DNA of 64,000 nucleotides. It comes from Hybos culiciformis. Its lineage: Eukaryota; Arthropoda; Insecta; Diptera; Hybotidae. The position numbers were made by a program, and so were the translations under genes. This document shows, in pieces, positions 33,530 through 44,413 of the stretch. The stretch's first letter is position 1. Every line of letters begins with the position of its first letter. The DNA lies in assembly GCA_964007475.1 (NCBI GenBank), contig CAXFZM010000011.1, positions 19,842 to 83,841 on the forward strand, read 5' to 3'. The notes beneath the pieces are model-generated. The model was not told where the DNA came from, did no database searches, and worked only from the letters and a program-made list of their open reading frames with translations.

Positions 33530-34724
33530 TTAGACTGGATAGTAAACTGGATAGTAAACTGATCATTGTATGTGTTTTTTATCTGTGTTTGTAAGAAGAT
33601 AGTTAACTGGGTGTCTTTTTACTATCCTGATTTCTATCAAGATTTTTATCATGATTTTAGTCTGACAGAATTTTATTATTGTTTAGTGCTGCCAGTTTGG
33701 ATATTTCTTTCCCCAAATTAAAGTAATTTTATTGGTACAAGAAAAAAATGTTATCAAAAAAATAAATTGGTACGTTAAATGCAGTCGAACTACTATATTT
33801 TATTTATTTGCATGAATCTGTTAATTTTGTGTTAATTTATAATATTCTAATTTTAAATATCTTATTAAACATTATTAACTTTATATTTAAGTATAGTATA
33901 ATATAAATTTTATTATTATATTTTTTGTAACAATAATCAGGTTTGTAATAGATATGAAATAAATAAATGCATAAATTAAATAAAATTATTATTTATTGCA
34001 ATTTGAATAAAATTTTAGGAAATATCTGGCAGACTTAGACTTATTGATATTTTTCTTGGTTTGGTTAACGTCTATTTGTAATATTATTTGTCAAAAAACT
34101 TAACATACTTTGCCAATTTTAAATTACTAAAAAAAAATAACTGACGGCAACAACACAATTACTCCTCCTATTTCTCGGAAATTTAGTTCCGTTTTAATTA
34201 AGTTCAAAAACTTTTAAAAAAATGGTGCTTTCAGATTCGTAAAAGAGAGCTATTATAAAAATTTTATTAATTAAAAAGTTAGCAGACACTGCTAATGAAA
34301 AAAAAAGACAAAAAGAACCATTTGGGTTAATACTAAAAGATTTAATTTGGGGTGACAACAAACAATTCCACAATTTTGTTCGACTAACACCAGTTCAGTT
34401 TGAAAATATTTTAGTAAGAGTAAGTATTAATAACTGTTAAGCAAATAAATACATGACATGATAAAAATTTCTTATTTCAGGTGAATTCAGAAATAGAGAA
34501 GCAAAATACCCAAATGAGGCTTGCTATTACCCCCAGGGTAAAATTAGCAGTAACATTAAGGTATTTAGCTTCAGGAGACTCGTACAGATCTCTAGAAATT
34601 TTGTCACGAATTTCTAGGAGTACAATGTGATGTTTTATACCTGAAGCAGGCCAGAACAGAGGGTGGGCCATGAGGGCCATTTGGCTGGGGCCCCGAGTTG
34701 TAAAGGGGCCCCATTGATTTCGAA

Positions 34725-35928
34725 ATGGACGTCGAAATAGATAATATTAACAATCTTATTGAAAGGATGAAGATAAAACGTAAAGAGTGCGACAGATTAC
34801 TCTTAAGTTCAAAAGAGATTGCCGTACTGTCCAAAATTTCAACTGATTTTCAATTAACTTGTCATATTAGGTCACAGTTTGATGCTGAAGAACATTATAG
34901 AGTTAATATTTTTATATACATTATTGATTCGGTTACTTCAGGCTTGACCAGGGTTGCCAACTCTTGACCGGGGATAAACTGGAGAGTTGTAAAAGCAAAA
35001 AAAATGTCGATAGAACAATAGAAAAAATAATAAATTATAAATTACATTATTATTAACATAAACAAACGAAACATAAAATAAACCGCAGATACAAAAATTG
35101 TTCAAATTAGAATAAAACTTTATAAAAAGTAATATAAAATAAAACCAATAAATAAAAACACATAATAATTGCAATTAGAAAAAGATGATAGGTTTGAAAT
35201 TAATGAGATAAATTATTTTTAAAGTTATATATTTACTTTGTTTGGGAAAAAATGATACTATAGTTAATGAATTACAAAGTAAAATGACATCTACCGGTGA
35301 ATGCCTTATGTGAATTTCTATTTTACTTTAAAATTATTGATTAAAACTGGTAAAATTTTAAAAAACCTGGAGACTGGAGTTTTAGTTGAAAAACTGGAAA
35401 CTCCAGGGTAAAACACCCCAGTTGGCATACCTGGGCTTGACACGTCGCTTTGAGTCTTTACGTCAAATTTGCCAGACTTTTGGATTGCTTTGGACTTTTC
35501 AAACTTCCTCAGATGAGGATATTAAATTGGGAGCAAAAAATATGCAGTTAAAATATCCAAAGGAAATTTCAAATGAAATTTGTGAGGAAATGTTATTTTT
35601 AAAAAATATTTATAAAGTAAACTTTGATGTAGAATCATCTCCAGTGAAGTTGCTGCAAAATATTTTAGAAAAAAACCTAGTTGGATTGTTTCCCAATATT
35701 TCAACAGCCTTGAGAATATTTTTAAGTCTACCCGCCTCTGTTGCTTCAGCGGAACGCAGTTTCAGTGTGTTGAAAAGAGTTAAAAATTTTAACAGATCGG
35801 CAATGAGCCAAAAACGGTTGAATGGGCTATCAATTTTAAATATAAACTCAGACATTGCACGTACTATTGACTTTTCTATTATTATTAAAGATTTTGCTAA
35901 TACTAAAGCTCGAAAAGCTTATTTGTAA
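34725..35928 (+). pseudogene. hAT transposase, C-terminal fragment
   Basis: Two parts, 34725-34948 and 35442-35928, join in frame when the nested MITE and one copy of its duplication are ignored. The first reads LIERMKIKRKECDRLLLS; the second ends with the hAT dimerisation signature SLPASVASAERSFSVLKRV and NRSAMSQKRLNGLSILN. The N-terminal zinc finger and most of the catalytic domain are missing, by internal deletion rather than drift. Confidence 0.8.
34949..35433. mobile_element. hAT miniature element inside the hAT fragment
   Basis: 485 bp, ends CAGGGTTGCCAACTC and CCAGTTGGCATACCTG, 8-bp duplication GGCTTGAC (34941-34948, 35434-35441). Both ends hold CTGGAGA/CTCCAG inverted repeats. No coding capacity. 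Confidence 0.92.
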
Positions 35929-36404
35929 TTATAATTACATATTAATTTAACATTTTTAAATAAATTTTAAATAATAAAAGAACTATGTAATTTTTTTTTT
36001 TTTTACAAACAGGAGTTCTCATATTTTTATTGGCCTGGGCCCCCTCTCAGCTCTGCAAGGCCCTGACCTGAAGTGTTGGAAGCGATTTATGAAGCTTGGC
36101 AACCAGAGTACCTGAAAGTAAGTGAATAGTTTTTAAAATGTTTAATAAACGTACACTATTATTAGAGTTATAGGTGGGTCTCTAAGCTTAAAAAATAAAA
36201 ATAAAATTCTCGCCAAATTTCGTCAAAATCACAAAAAAAAATAATTTTTTATTTTTCCAGTCAAATAACACCCGGATTATCTTTTATTTTATTTTATCAC
36301 AAAAAACTCAATTTAATACAAGTAACTTTTAAAACTAATTTATTAAATGTACTTATGAAACATGAATTGTTCAAAGTATGGAAAATTGTTTGAATAACAA
36401 TTGT

Positions 36405-38620
36405 TTAAATTATTTCATCATTCAAATCAAAACTTATATCAGCATTTGTTAATGCTTCATCCAAAATACTAGCCCCAGGAGTAGAAGACCTAGGGCTACA
36501 TACAAAACTATAGTTAGAATATTCATTCAAAGGAGGTGGCGAAATAACTAACTTAGATTTGGAACGATTTTCATTGTCATTTTGTTCATGTAAAATTCTA
36601 CGTGATGATGTTGATGCTACCTTTCGGATATTAATGTACAAATTTTTTTTCTGCAATACGTCTTGAACTTTATTGGAAATCAGATTGTTTACAGACATCA
36701 TTGCTTCCTCCGCTTCCAATTCGTTCGATTTATTTATTTTTCTTAATTTAATGGCTATCATTTTCCCAAATAAATCGAACTCATCTTCATTTGTCGAATT
36801 AACTACACGTTCAATAGCTTCACCAACATCAAAACTAGAATTTTTAATAATTTTCTTTTTTTTTGCGTGACTAATATTACTTTTGAAAATTTCATCATCA
36901 TCATCGAGTGACGCTTCTTGCAAATCGACAACTGTTGGGGTTAAAAAATCTTCAAAATTTTCTTGAGAGTCCTACAATTAGAAAAATATTTTAAAAATAA
37001 AATTATTTTAAAATTTTTTTTTTTTTTTAAGTTTTATAGATGTGTACATATTTTTTTAATATTATATATTCATAGAAATAAATTTTACGTTTTATTTTTA
37101 GGCACCGTCATCGGCCGAAGAGTGGGCTTGTGTATCCAATGACTTTTGGAATATTTGGAATTTTCCACACACTCTTGGGGCGATTGATGGAAAACACTTT
37201 AGAATCGTAGCTCCAGCAAATGAAGGTTCAAATTTTTACAATTATAAAGGGTATCACAGCATTATTATGCTTGCAGTAGTCGATGCAGACTGTAAATTTT
37301 TATATATTGATGTTGGATCAAATGGAAGGGCTAGTGACAGCACCATTTTTAAAAATTCAAATTTATACACTAAAATAAAAAGCGGTGCTATGAACATCCC
37401 CGCATCAATTCCGTTGCCAGGGGATCCAGAAAAAATTCCTTTTTTTTTCGTTGGCGATGATGCGTTTCAATTAGATGAACATGTAATGAAGCCGTATTCA
37501 CGCTGTGAAAATCTGTCAACAGTAAAAAAAATTTTTAACTACCGCTTATGGAGGGCCCGTATGACAGTTGATTGTGCATTCGGTAGACTAGCCAGCAGTT
37601 TCAGAATTTTTCATAGACCGATTGAAGTTAAATTAGACACAGTCGACAAAATTATAAAAACTTGTGTTCTACATAATTACAAAATTACTAATAAAATATC
37701 CTCAATAACTTCTTTCAATCCAATAACAAATGTAGCCGATGATTTAGATCCCGAAATACTGCCTGAGACTATTACGCCGCTCGACAACCAAATTACCGGT
37801 AGTACCTACAGACGGGGAAACCAAATTCAAAGCAAACTGGCCAATTATTTGATTGGTGAGGGTAATGTGGATTTTCAATGTAAAAAAATTGGAATGTAAG
37901 TGCAGATTTTTTTTATGTAAAAAGTTATTTTTGAAAGTAGAACAAGTTCACTAATATAATAATTTTAGTAAGGTATTGTCTTACTAAAATTACTATAACC
38001 CATTTTTTCTTTTTAACTTTCAAAAATAACGACTCATACAAAGTATAATACCTTAAAATTTATTGTATTTTTTTTTTCAAATTTCATTTTAGGTAAATGA
38101 TACATCTATTAAAAAAAATTATCCGGATATAAATTATGAAGTATTTTTAACAACTAGTTTTTGAATTATAAAATCGAAACAAATAATTTCTTTGTTAATG
38201 TTTACTTTATAAAAACAATTAAAAAAAATTTAAACTTTCTTTATTATAGTATTCACTTACATTTTCTTCCACCATATTATTAGTTAAACATCTGGTTGCA
38301 ATAGAATTTTTTAGAAAATCCATTTCGGAAAACCAAAACATCAGCGAATTTTATAAATTGTCTGTGCCTGCGCCGGATTTTTTACTTTTAGAAATTTTCT
38401 TCAGTTCTTGTATGTAGGTTCCTCGAAGACTTTTAAATTTTTTTTTAATTTGATCGATAGGAATGTTCAAAGATCGAGAAATACTTTCCAAAGCTGAAAG
38501 TTTTAAGTCATGTCTTTTGTATAAAGCTGACTGGATATTCCAAAGACACTCATGTTCTCGAAATAAATTAATTATCTTCAAAGTCTGATCTGTTGAAATT
38601 TTTTGGCTTTGATCTGTCAT
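36405..38620 (-). pseudogene. MADF-domain partner protein of Harbinger 2
   Basis: Exon 1 runs from ATG 38620 to 38261 (donor GTAAGT). It encodes a MADF domain: LFREHECLWNIQSALY, IKKKFKSLRGTYIQELKKI and SKKSGAGTD, then WFSEMDFLKN. One in-frame TAA at 38351-38353 interrupts it. Exon 2 (36971-36405, phase 0 after a TTGTAG acceptor) is acidic then serine-rich and ends LDEALTNADISFDLNDEII. MADF/SANT proteins assist Harbinger transposases by binding the element DNA. Unusually, its exon 2 lies antisense inside an intron of the transposase, and the last transposase exon lies inside its intron. Confidence 0.78.
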
Positions 38621-38863
38621 TTCTATCTGAAATAAATTTAAAATAATATAATATAATAAAATTAAATATTTCTTTTGGCGCAATGCAGTTGATTTGTACA
38701 AGCTTGATTTGGCTGCTATTTGAAAAAAAAAACATTTGATATACGTACCTTTAAATTAAAATTAAAATTAATTTAATTAATTTCTTTTATTAGAAAAATT
38801 TATTATTTATTATTTATTGTTCAATTTTTAATGTTTCACCTAAAATCTTATTTTGCTTGCAAC

Positions 38864-40329
38864 TAGCGTTGCCAGGCGTCCTCCTTTAGGGAGGACAGTC
38901 CTCCATTTACTACTTAAAATATCCGTCCTCCAAAAAGGCTTAAATGTCCTCCATATTGAAATTTACAAAAAAATTATCGTAGTTACCCTGTTGCTCGCTT
39001 TATTTTCTCGATTTATTTTCTTTTGTGAATAATTAATGTTCTTTTTCTTTTCTTTTGTGTACATATTATAATTTTTAATGGTGCTACTGTACTGAGTGAT
39101 TATTTCCCAAAATTTCATCAACTGGTTCGCAGTGAAATTATTTTGCAAGGAAATAGTATACTAAAAAAATTAAACTGCATGAAACCCACTTTTTTTTTTA
39201 TTAATTCACTAATTAATTTAAAAAAATAAATATTATTTATATACAACTGAAATTTAGTATGCATAAAAAAAACATTAAAATTAAAAATCAATAAATTAAT
39301 TAAAAATTAATTAAATCATTTAAAATTATTTCAAATAGCCGGTTCGCATGAACCATGGGGGGTGCCTTAAAATCAAGTGACATAAAGTCAATTGACTTTA
39401 AGTCACTTTCAAAGCGACATAAAGTCAATTGATTTTATGTATTTTTCTAAAATGATACATAAAGTCAAGATTTAAAGTGACCTAAAGTCAAATGACTTTA
39501 TGTCGCTTTGCAAAAAAAAAATTAAAAGTGACATAAAGTCAAGATATATTTTTTTGATAATGTTCAATAAATAGATTGTAAGTCACTTTCAAAACGACAA
39601 AAAGTCAATTGATTTTATGTCTTTTTCTAAAATGTGACATAAGGTCAATTGACTTTATGTCACTTTAGATCTTGATTTTAAGTCATATTTTAGAAGAACA
39701 CATAAAGTCAATTGACAATCCCAAAAAAAATTTTCTTTTTCCGAAAAATTTGGCCTTTTCCACCCGCACCTCACGCATAAAAAATCGATATTCGTTCATA
39801 ACGAAATTAAATCGAATAATGAATAATGTCGAAAAATAACTTAAAATTATAAAAATTAAGTAATGTCGAAAATAACTTAAAATTAAAAAGTTCAGGAAGA
39901 AATACAATTTTTTGGAAAAGGCCAAATTTTTCGGAAAAAGAAATATTTTTTTGAGAAAATGCAAAATTTGTTTTATTGTTTTACAATTCATTCTTAGAAA
40001 TAATTTAAAATTAAAAAGTTCAGGAAGAAATACAATTGTTTGTAAAAGGCCAAATTTTTCGGAAAAAGAAATATTTTTTTTGAGAAAAGGCAAAATTTGT
40101 TTTATTGTTTTACAATTCATTCTTAGAACAATAAGAATCAATTGACTTTATGTCACTTGATCTTAAGGCACCCCCCAAGAACCATAAGATTTAGACTAAA
40201 CGATTTGTGCGAACCGGCAGAAAAGCATGACTGGTGCTACTACTCATGTAATAAATGAATTGTTTTAGTTTAAATGAGTTTTTTTTTCATCATGTCCTCC
40301 TTTTGAGTTTTCAAAACCTGGCAACGCTA
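38864..40329. mobile_element. hAT miniature element in Harbinger 2, carrying a foldback
   Basis: Ends TAGCGTTGCCAGGCGTCCTC and AAACCTGGCAACGCTA, 8-bp duplication CTTGCAAC (38856-38863, 40330-40337). It holds the palindromic-array foldback at 39357-40176. No transposase. Confidence 0.92.
39357..40176. mobile_element. Foldback of palindromic units, 820 bp, nested at the fifth level
   Basis: Ends GGGGGGTGCCTTAAAATCAA and the complement of GGGGGGTGCCTTAAGATCAA. Flanks ATGAACCAT (39348-39356) and AAGAACCAT (40177-40185) match at 8 of 9 bases, as expected for an old 9-bp duplication. Both arms consist of the self-complementary unit TGACATAAAGTCAATTGACT and its variants. The core has two about 100-bp direct copies containing AGTTCAGGAAGAAATACAA, plus the same segment inverted near 39720. 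Overlapping frames on both strands are repeat artefacts. Confidence 0.85.
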
Positions 40330-40550
40330 CTTGCAACACTAATTTTTTTGTTTTGTTTTGATTTTTTGCTTACGATTTTTGACATTTCAATAATTTTTTT
40401 AAGTACAGTGTTAAAAAAAAAATTATAGCTTTTATATTTTTTTTTTCATGCAATGAAAATATTTTTTTTTGTTTCTTTTATGTTTCTGACTGTGACTATC
40501 CACTCAACTATCTTCTCAACTATCTTGATTTAAATCCTGCCAGTAGATCT

Positions 40551-40985
40551 GTCATTTCTATCTGAAATAAATTTAAAATAATATAATAAAATTAAATATT
40601 TCTTTTGGCGCAAATGCAGTTGATTTATACAAGCTTGATTTGGCTGAAATTTGAAGAGGGTTAAAAAAAACATTTGATATACGTACCTTTAAATTAAAAT
40701 TAAAATTAATTTAATTAATTTCTTTTATTAGAAAAATTTATTATTTATTATTTATTGTTCAATTTTTAATGTTTCACCTAAAATCTTATTTTGCTTGCAA
40801 CACTAATTTTTTTGTTTTGTTTTGATTTTTTGCTTACGATTTTTGACATTTCAATAATTTTTTTAAGTACAGTGTTAAAAAAAAAATTATAGCTTTTATA
40901 TTTTTTTTTTCATGCAATGAAAATATTTTTTTTTTGTTTCTTTTATGTTTTTGACTGTGACTATCCACTCAACTATCTTGATTTA
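40551..40985. repeat. Right-end direct duplication in Harbinger 2
   Basis: CTGTCATTTCTATCTGAAAT and the following about 430 bp repeat the sequence at 38614-38863 plus 40330-40545 (once the hAT MITE is ignored), with few differences. The first copy includes the start of the MADF gene; the second lacks the rest of the gene. The duplicated piece contains the MADF promoter region. Confidence 0.85.
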
Positions 40986-41040
40986 AATCCAATACATTCA
41001 ACTACTATCTTCGTCAAGATAGTAAAAAAATCCAGTCTAA

Positions 41041-41825
41041 CCTGGGGGTTAGAGAGTAATAAATGTTTGTTTTCAAGTTCACTTTCAAGTTCACTTTTTA
41101 AGTTCACTTTTTAAGTTCAATTTTTTTTTCTTTATTTCAGTGGTTTTCAAACCATTTTTATTTTGATTTATTTTAAAAAAAATGTCTGCCATTGGCGAGA
41201 AAAATAATTATATTTTATTTCTTTTCTTTTGTCATCACAATGACTGTAAATTATGACTTTGAAAAAAAAATTCAAAGTTATTTAAAAGTTATTGGAGTTT
41301 ATATAATTTTCCAAAAATTTTTGTTTAAATTTTCCAAAAAAAAAATTTCATTTATTTTAATTCTATAGTTAATAATAATTTTATTTCAGCTTATTTAAGG
41401 GTAAGTAGAGGTAAATTTTATTTAATTCTAAGTTTGTTATTTTTATAAAATTTCCTTTTTTTCAAATTTTTCTTTTTGAAAATAATTTTAATTTTGTTCT
41501 TTTTTTTTCCACTTTTTAAATTAAAATATAATTTTTATATATTTATTTCCAAAATTTTGGCAATTTCATTTTTATTTAAATTTTTATTTAAATTCATTAT
41601 TCGATAAAAACAATTTTTTGTTTCTTTGAAATTTTTCTTCCATTTCTTCTGAAGGAAAAAATCTTATTTTTTTTTCTTTACTTTTAATTATTTTAAAGTC
41701 AATTTTAATTTCAAAAAAAATTTTTAATTTAAAAAAAAATTCACAATTTTTCCATATTTCTTTTCTTTTCTTTAAAGAAAAAAAATTTTTACTCAACAAA
41801 AAAAAATTTCAAACTGCCTAAATGG
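41041..41825 (-). other. Leader of the second 412-like element, part 1
   Basis: AT-rich region between the primer-binding site and the Harbinger. It includes four short direct repeats of TTTTTAAGTTCAC near 41070-41120. A 71-codon minus-strand frame (41584-41799) is lysine- and phenylalanine-rich low complexity; I do not call it a gene. Confidence 0.6.
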
Positions 41826-41843
41826 CAGCTGTCACGGTCGCCA
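41826..41843 (-). other. Primer-binding site, tRNA-Arg type
   Basis: Minus strand reads TGGCGACCGTGACAGCTG directly after the 5' LTR. TGGCGACCGTGACAG is the form I know for mdg1/412 elements, which use an arginine tRNA. Confidence 0.8.
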
Positions 41844-42038
41844 TGTCATGCATTTTGTGCATGGAAAGAAAAAAACACACAGACTTATATTTTATAATAT
41901 TTATTTTATTATGTTATAATGAATGATGATTGTATGAAGGTTATTCTACAACTGACTTAATAATACTTACTGTTAGGTTTATATAATATACATCGAAATA
42001 GAGAGAGAGTGAGTGATCTACTCAAAGAGAGCACTACA
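41844..42038 (-). repeat. 5' LTR of the second 412-like element
   Basis: 195 bp, sense TGTAGTGCTCTC...GCATGACA; contains a TATA-like TATATAAAC upstream of a CAGTTGTAG start-like region. The promoter role is inferred. Confidence 0.92.
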
Positions 42039-42068
42039 ATATTATTTTCATTAATTTTTTTAATACTA

Positions 42069-42483
42069 CTGTCTTACCTCGATAATAAGGACCGGTCCCT
42101 TTATTTGACTTTTTTTTTTACAAGACTTTTATAATAGATTATATAAATTATCGAATAAAGGGACCGCATAATACAAGGACCGGACCTTCTGTTCGAATAT
42201 TTTTAAAAACAAAATGTAAAAACATTTTAGGTAAATGGTTGTTTACACGAGTTATTTTATTACTCGCTTAACTGCGCTTCGTTCGTATTATAAAAAAAAT
42301 TTATAATTAATATTTTTTCGATTGAAGCAGTGTTTTTTTTTTTTGAAAAGCGGTTCATGGTGAGAGATGCAAAAGTTGCTTAATTTTTTCGAACAAAGAG
42401 ACCGGGCCTTCTAATTAAATAGAAGGCCCGCCGGTCCTTTTATTCGTTTAAAAGGACCGGTCCTTATTATCGAGGGAAGACAG
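42069..42483. mobile_element. pogo/Tigger-like miniature element
   Basis: Ends CTGTCTTACCTCGATAATAA and the complement of CTGTCTTCCCTCGATAATAA, flanked by TA (42067-42068, 42484-42485). 415 bp. Internal inverted copies of AAGGACCGGTCC. The CCTCGATAATA-type end and TA target recall pogo/Tigger elements. Confidence 0.8.
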
Positions 42484-43956
42484 TAGCAGGAAACATTCTT
42501 TAAGAGATCTTCAATTAATAGCCCATACGCTAATATTAATATTTTTAATCATTACCTATATTTATAAATTTGTACTAATACTATTGTTAATATCTAACTA
42601 AAAATTATTAATAAATAATATTAAAAATTTATTGTTACTATAAATGTGTTTTTTTTCTTTATAAATATATAACTATTTTTGGATAAAATCAAAAATGTAA
42701 TATGTATGTTACGGCTAAAATACAAAATGTCATAATTTATAGATTTGCTTGTAAATGTGTACATTAACTACAAGATTAGGGAAATGTAAGTTTACCATTC
42801 GTAAATGTTGATAATTCATTACATTTACCGGCCCTATTGGCTCCATTTTTGGGTAGGGAATAACCCGTCTACTGCATTAAATCAAAAATAAAATAATCAA
42901 ATATGAATTTCATAATTGCTTTTTCTTCACTAAAATTTGTAATTTGTTAATAAGCATTTTTTTAAATATCTTGCCGCAAGTCCTTCCAATCTTCACATTT
43001 TTGATGTTCCTATATACTTCTTATTTTATTCAAAATGCCATTTTATTGGAATTATTCGGCAAATATTCACATTTCAATCATGTTGTTGCTGACATTTCAT
43101 AGAATTTCGTATAAAATAATTATTTACAATGCTTTCCTCGTGGGCTTATTTGAATGAAACTGACACTTTTTTTTTTAGTTAATTTTTTCAATAGGGAATT
43201 ATAAAATTTCCTAAATATATTTGCGGAAAACTGCATCTACTGAACAATGTTAAGATGAAAAAAAAAATATTAAAGATATAATTTCTGTATGAACAACTTA
43301 TGAGATATGATTTGAAGCTTGTATGAAATATGTTTTATTTAATCTTTGACGTATATACTATTTATTTACCCCATAATTTTGGTCGAAAGGGTTGAAAAAA
43401 AAAAGACTGAATAAAATCACCAAATTGAGTCGATTTTATTTTTATTTTACTTTTTATTATATTTTTTCTTCAACATTTATAAACAATTTTTAACATTTTT
43501 ATGACATCAACAAAAGTTTTTTTTATAAAAAAAAAATTTCAAAGCAAATCATTTTTAGTATAATAGTTGTTTTTTTTCCATATATACTTTATCTGCAAAA
43601 TTGGAAAATTTTTATTTTATTATTTTTTTTTTTTTTGGTTTTTTCATTGAAAAAAAAATGATACATCATACAGGAAACGGTAACAATTAAAGAAAAAATC
43701 GTTTGTTTTCCTTTTTTCTTTTTTTAAAATAAAAATTATTGTTTTAAGTATAAGTTCAAACTATAAAAAGTAGTCCATAAAAACCTTAAATAATTTTTAA
43801 AAAACATTCTTTGTTTAAGTTCTTATTCGTTTTGCGGTTATTAACACATTTTTTTCTGCTCCACTTAAACTTTTTTTTTGGTCAAAAAATAAAAAGTGTA
43901 TTGGAAGGAAAACAAAACAAGTGTTTTTGTTTATTTTTTTTTTGGCACTAAGATAC
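42484..43956. other. AT-rich intergenic DNA
   Basis: No reading frame, repeat pair or RNA recognised. Confidence 0.5.
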
Positions 43957-44413
43957 GGCTACATGACATAACCGCGAATGTCATAACCGCGAAACTTTTT
44001 TGTCATAACCGCGAAATAAAAAATAAAAGTGTCATAACCGCGAAAAATGTCTTATATTTTTTTTTGTTATAACCGCGAAAAAATATGGCAAAAAATTGAA
44101 AAAATTTCGCGGTTATAACAAAAATCGAATTTTTGTGTTTCGCGCTTATAACAAAAATTTTTGTTGTAACCGCGAAATGAAAAAATCGATTTTTATCATT
44201 TCGCGGTTATAACAAAAATTTTTGTTATAACCGCGAAAAACTTAACATTTTTTTTGTCATAACCGCGAATTCGCGGTTATGACAAATATAAAATTAGTTT
44301 CGCGGTTATAACAAAAATTTTTGTTATAACCGCGAAACTCATACAAATTCTAGTTTCGCGGTTATGACAAAAAATTTTCGCGGTTATGACATTCGCGGTT
44401 ATGTCAGTTCACC
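43957..44413. mobile_element. Foldback built from a 14-16-bp array, with 9-bp duplication
   Basis: 457 bp, ends GGCTACATGACATAACC and the complement of GGTGAACTGACATAACC; perfect 9-bp duplication CTAAGATAC (43948-43956, 44414-44422). The whole element is about 17 copies of GTCATAACCGCGAAA in both orientations, including a perfect 28-bp palindrome at 44256-44283. No coding region. The duplication length fits Mutator-type mobilisation. Confidence 0.9.

Larger units (their letters stand above)
34647..36065 (+). mobile_element. hAT element, internally deleted, inside Harbinger 2 transposase
   Basis: Ends CAGGCCAGAACAGAGGG and CTCTGCAAGGCCCTG, with perfect 8-bp duplication ACCTGAAG (34639-34646, 36066-36073). 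It carries the C-terminal part of a hAT transposase and is itself split by a second hAT MITE. Confidence 0.9.
34241..37899 (+). pseudogene. Harbinger 2 transposase
   Basis: Exons on the plus strand: about 34241-34419 (FGLILKDLIWGDNKQFHNF), donor GTAAGT; 34481-34646 (MRLAITPRVKLAVTLRYLA), broken after ACCTGAAG by a hAT element and resumed at 36074-36117 (VLEAIYEAWQPEYLK); acceptor at 37101, last exon 37102-37899. The DDE domain shows the first Asp in LGAIDGKHFRI and the second in FVGDDAFQL. At the third position, normally Glu (VENAFG), the sequence reads VDCAFGRLASSF. The Glu-to-Asp change and the insertion make it a pseudogene. The exon phases agree across introns and across the hAT insertion. 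Confidence 0.82.
33530..41040. mobile_element. PIF/Harbinger DNA transposon 2, 7.5 kb with nested insertions
   Basis: Inverted ends TTAGACTGGAT at 33530 and ATCCAGTCTAA ending at 41040. Contains a HARBI1-type transposase on the plus strand and a MADF-domain gene on the minus strand. Nested: a hAT at 34647-36065 (with its own hAT MITE) in a transposase exon, and a hAT MITE at 38864-40329. The right end also holds a 250-bp direct duplication. A target duplication was not settled. Confidence 0.82.
30332..42038 (-). mobile_element. Second 412/mdg1-like LTR retrotransposon, degenerate, with nested Harbinger
   Basis: LTRs of 198 bp (30332-30529) and 195 bp (41844-42038), 4-bp duplication ATAT on both sides, Arg-type primer site at 41826-41843 and polypurine tract at 30530-30541. 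Transcribed on the minus strand: LTR (42038), long leader, gag fragment, pol remnants, LTR (30332). A 7.5-kb Harbinger sits in the leader (33530-41040). The LTRs differ at several positions, so it is older than the Mag-like copy at 2-6.7 kb. RT and most of integrase are gone. Confidence 0.9.

Noticed and set aside
39683..40145. Overlapping frames on both strands (152 and 77 codons)
   Set aside because: They read the inverted and direct repeats of the palindromic foldback; the same text occurs twice because the DNA is repeated.
43957..44413. CRISPR-like array of GTCATAACCGCGAAA
   Set aside because: Units run in both orientations, spacers are A/T filler, and the block has 9-bp target duplications.
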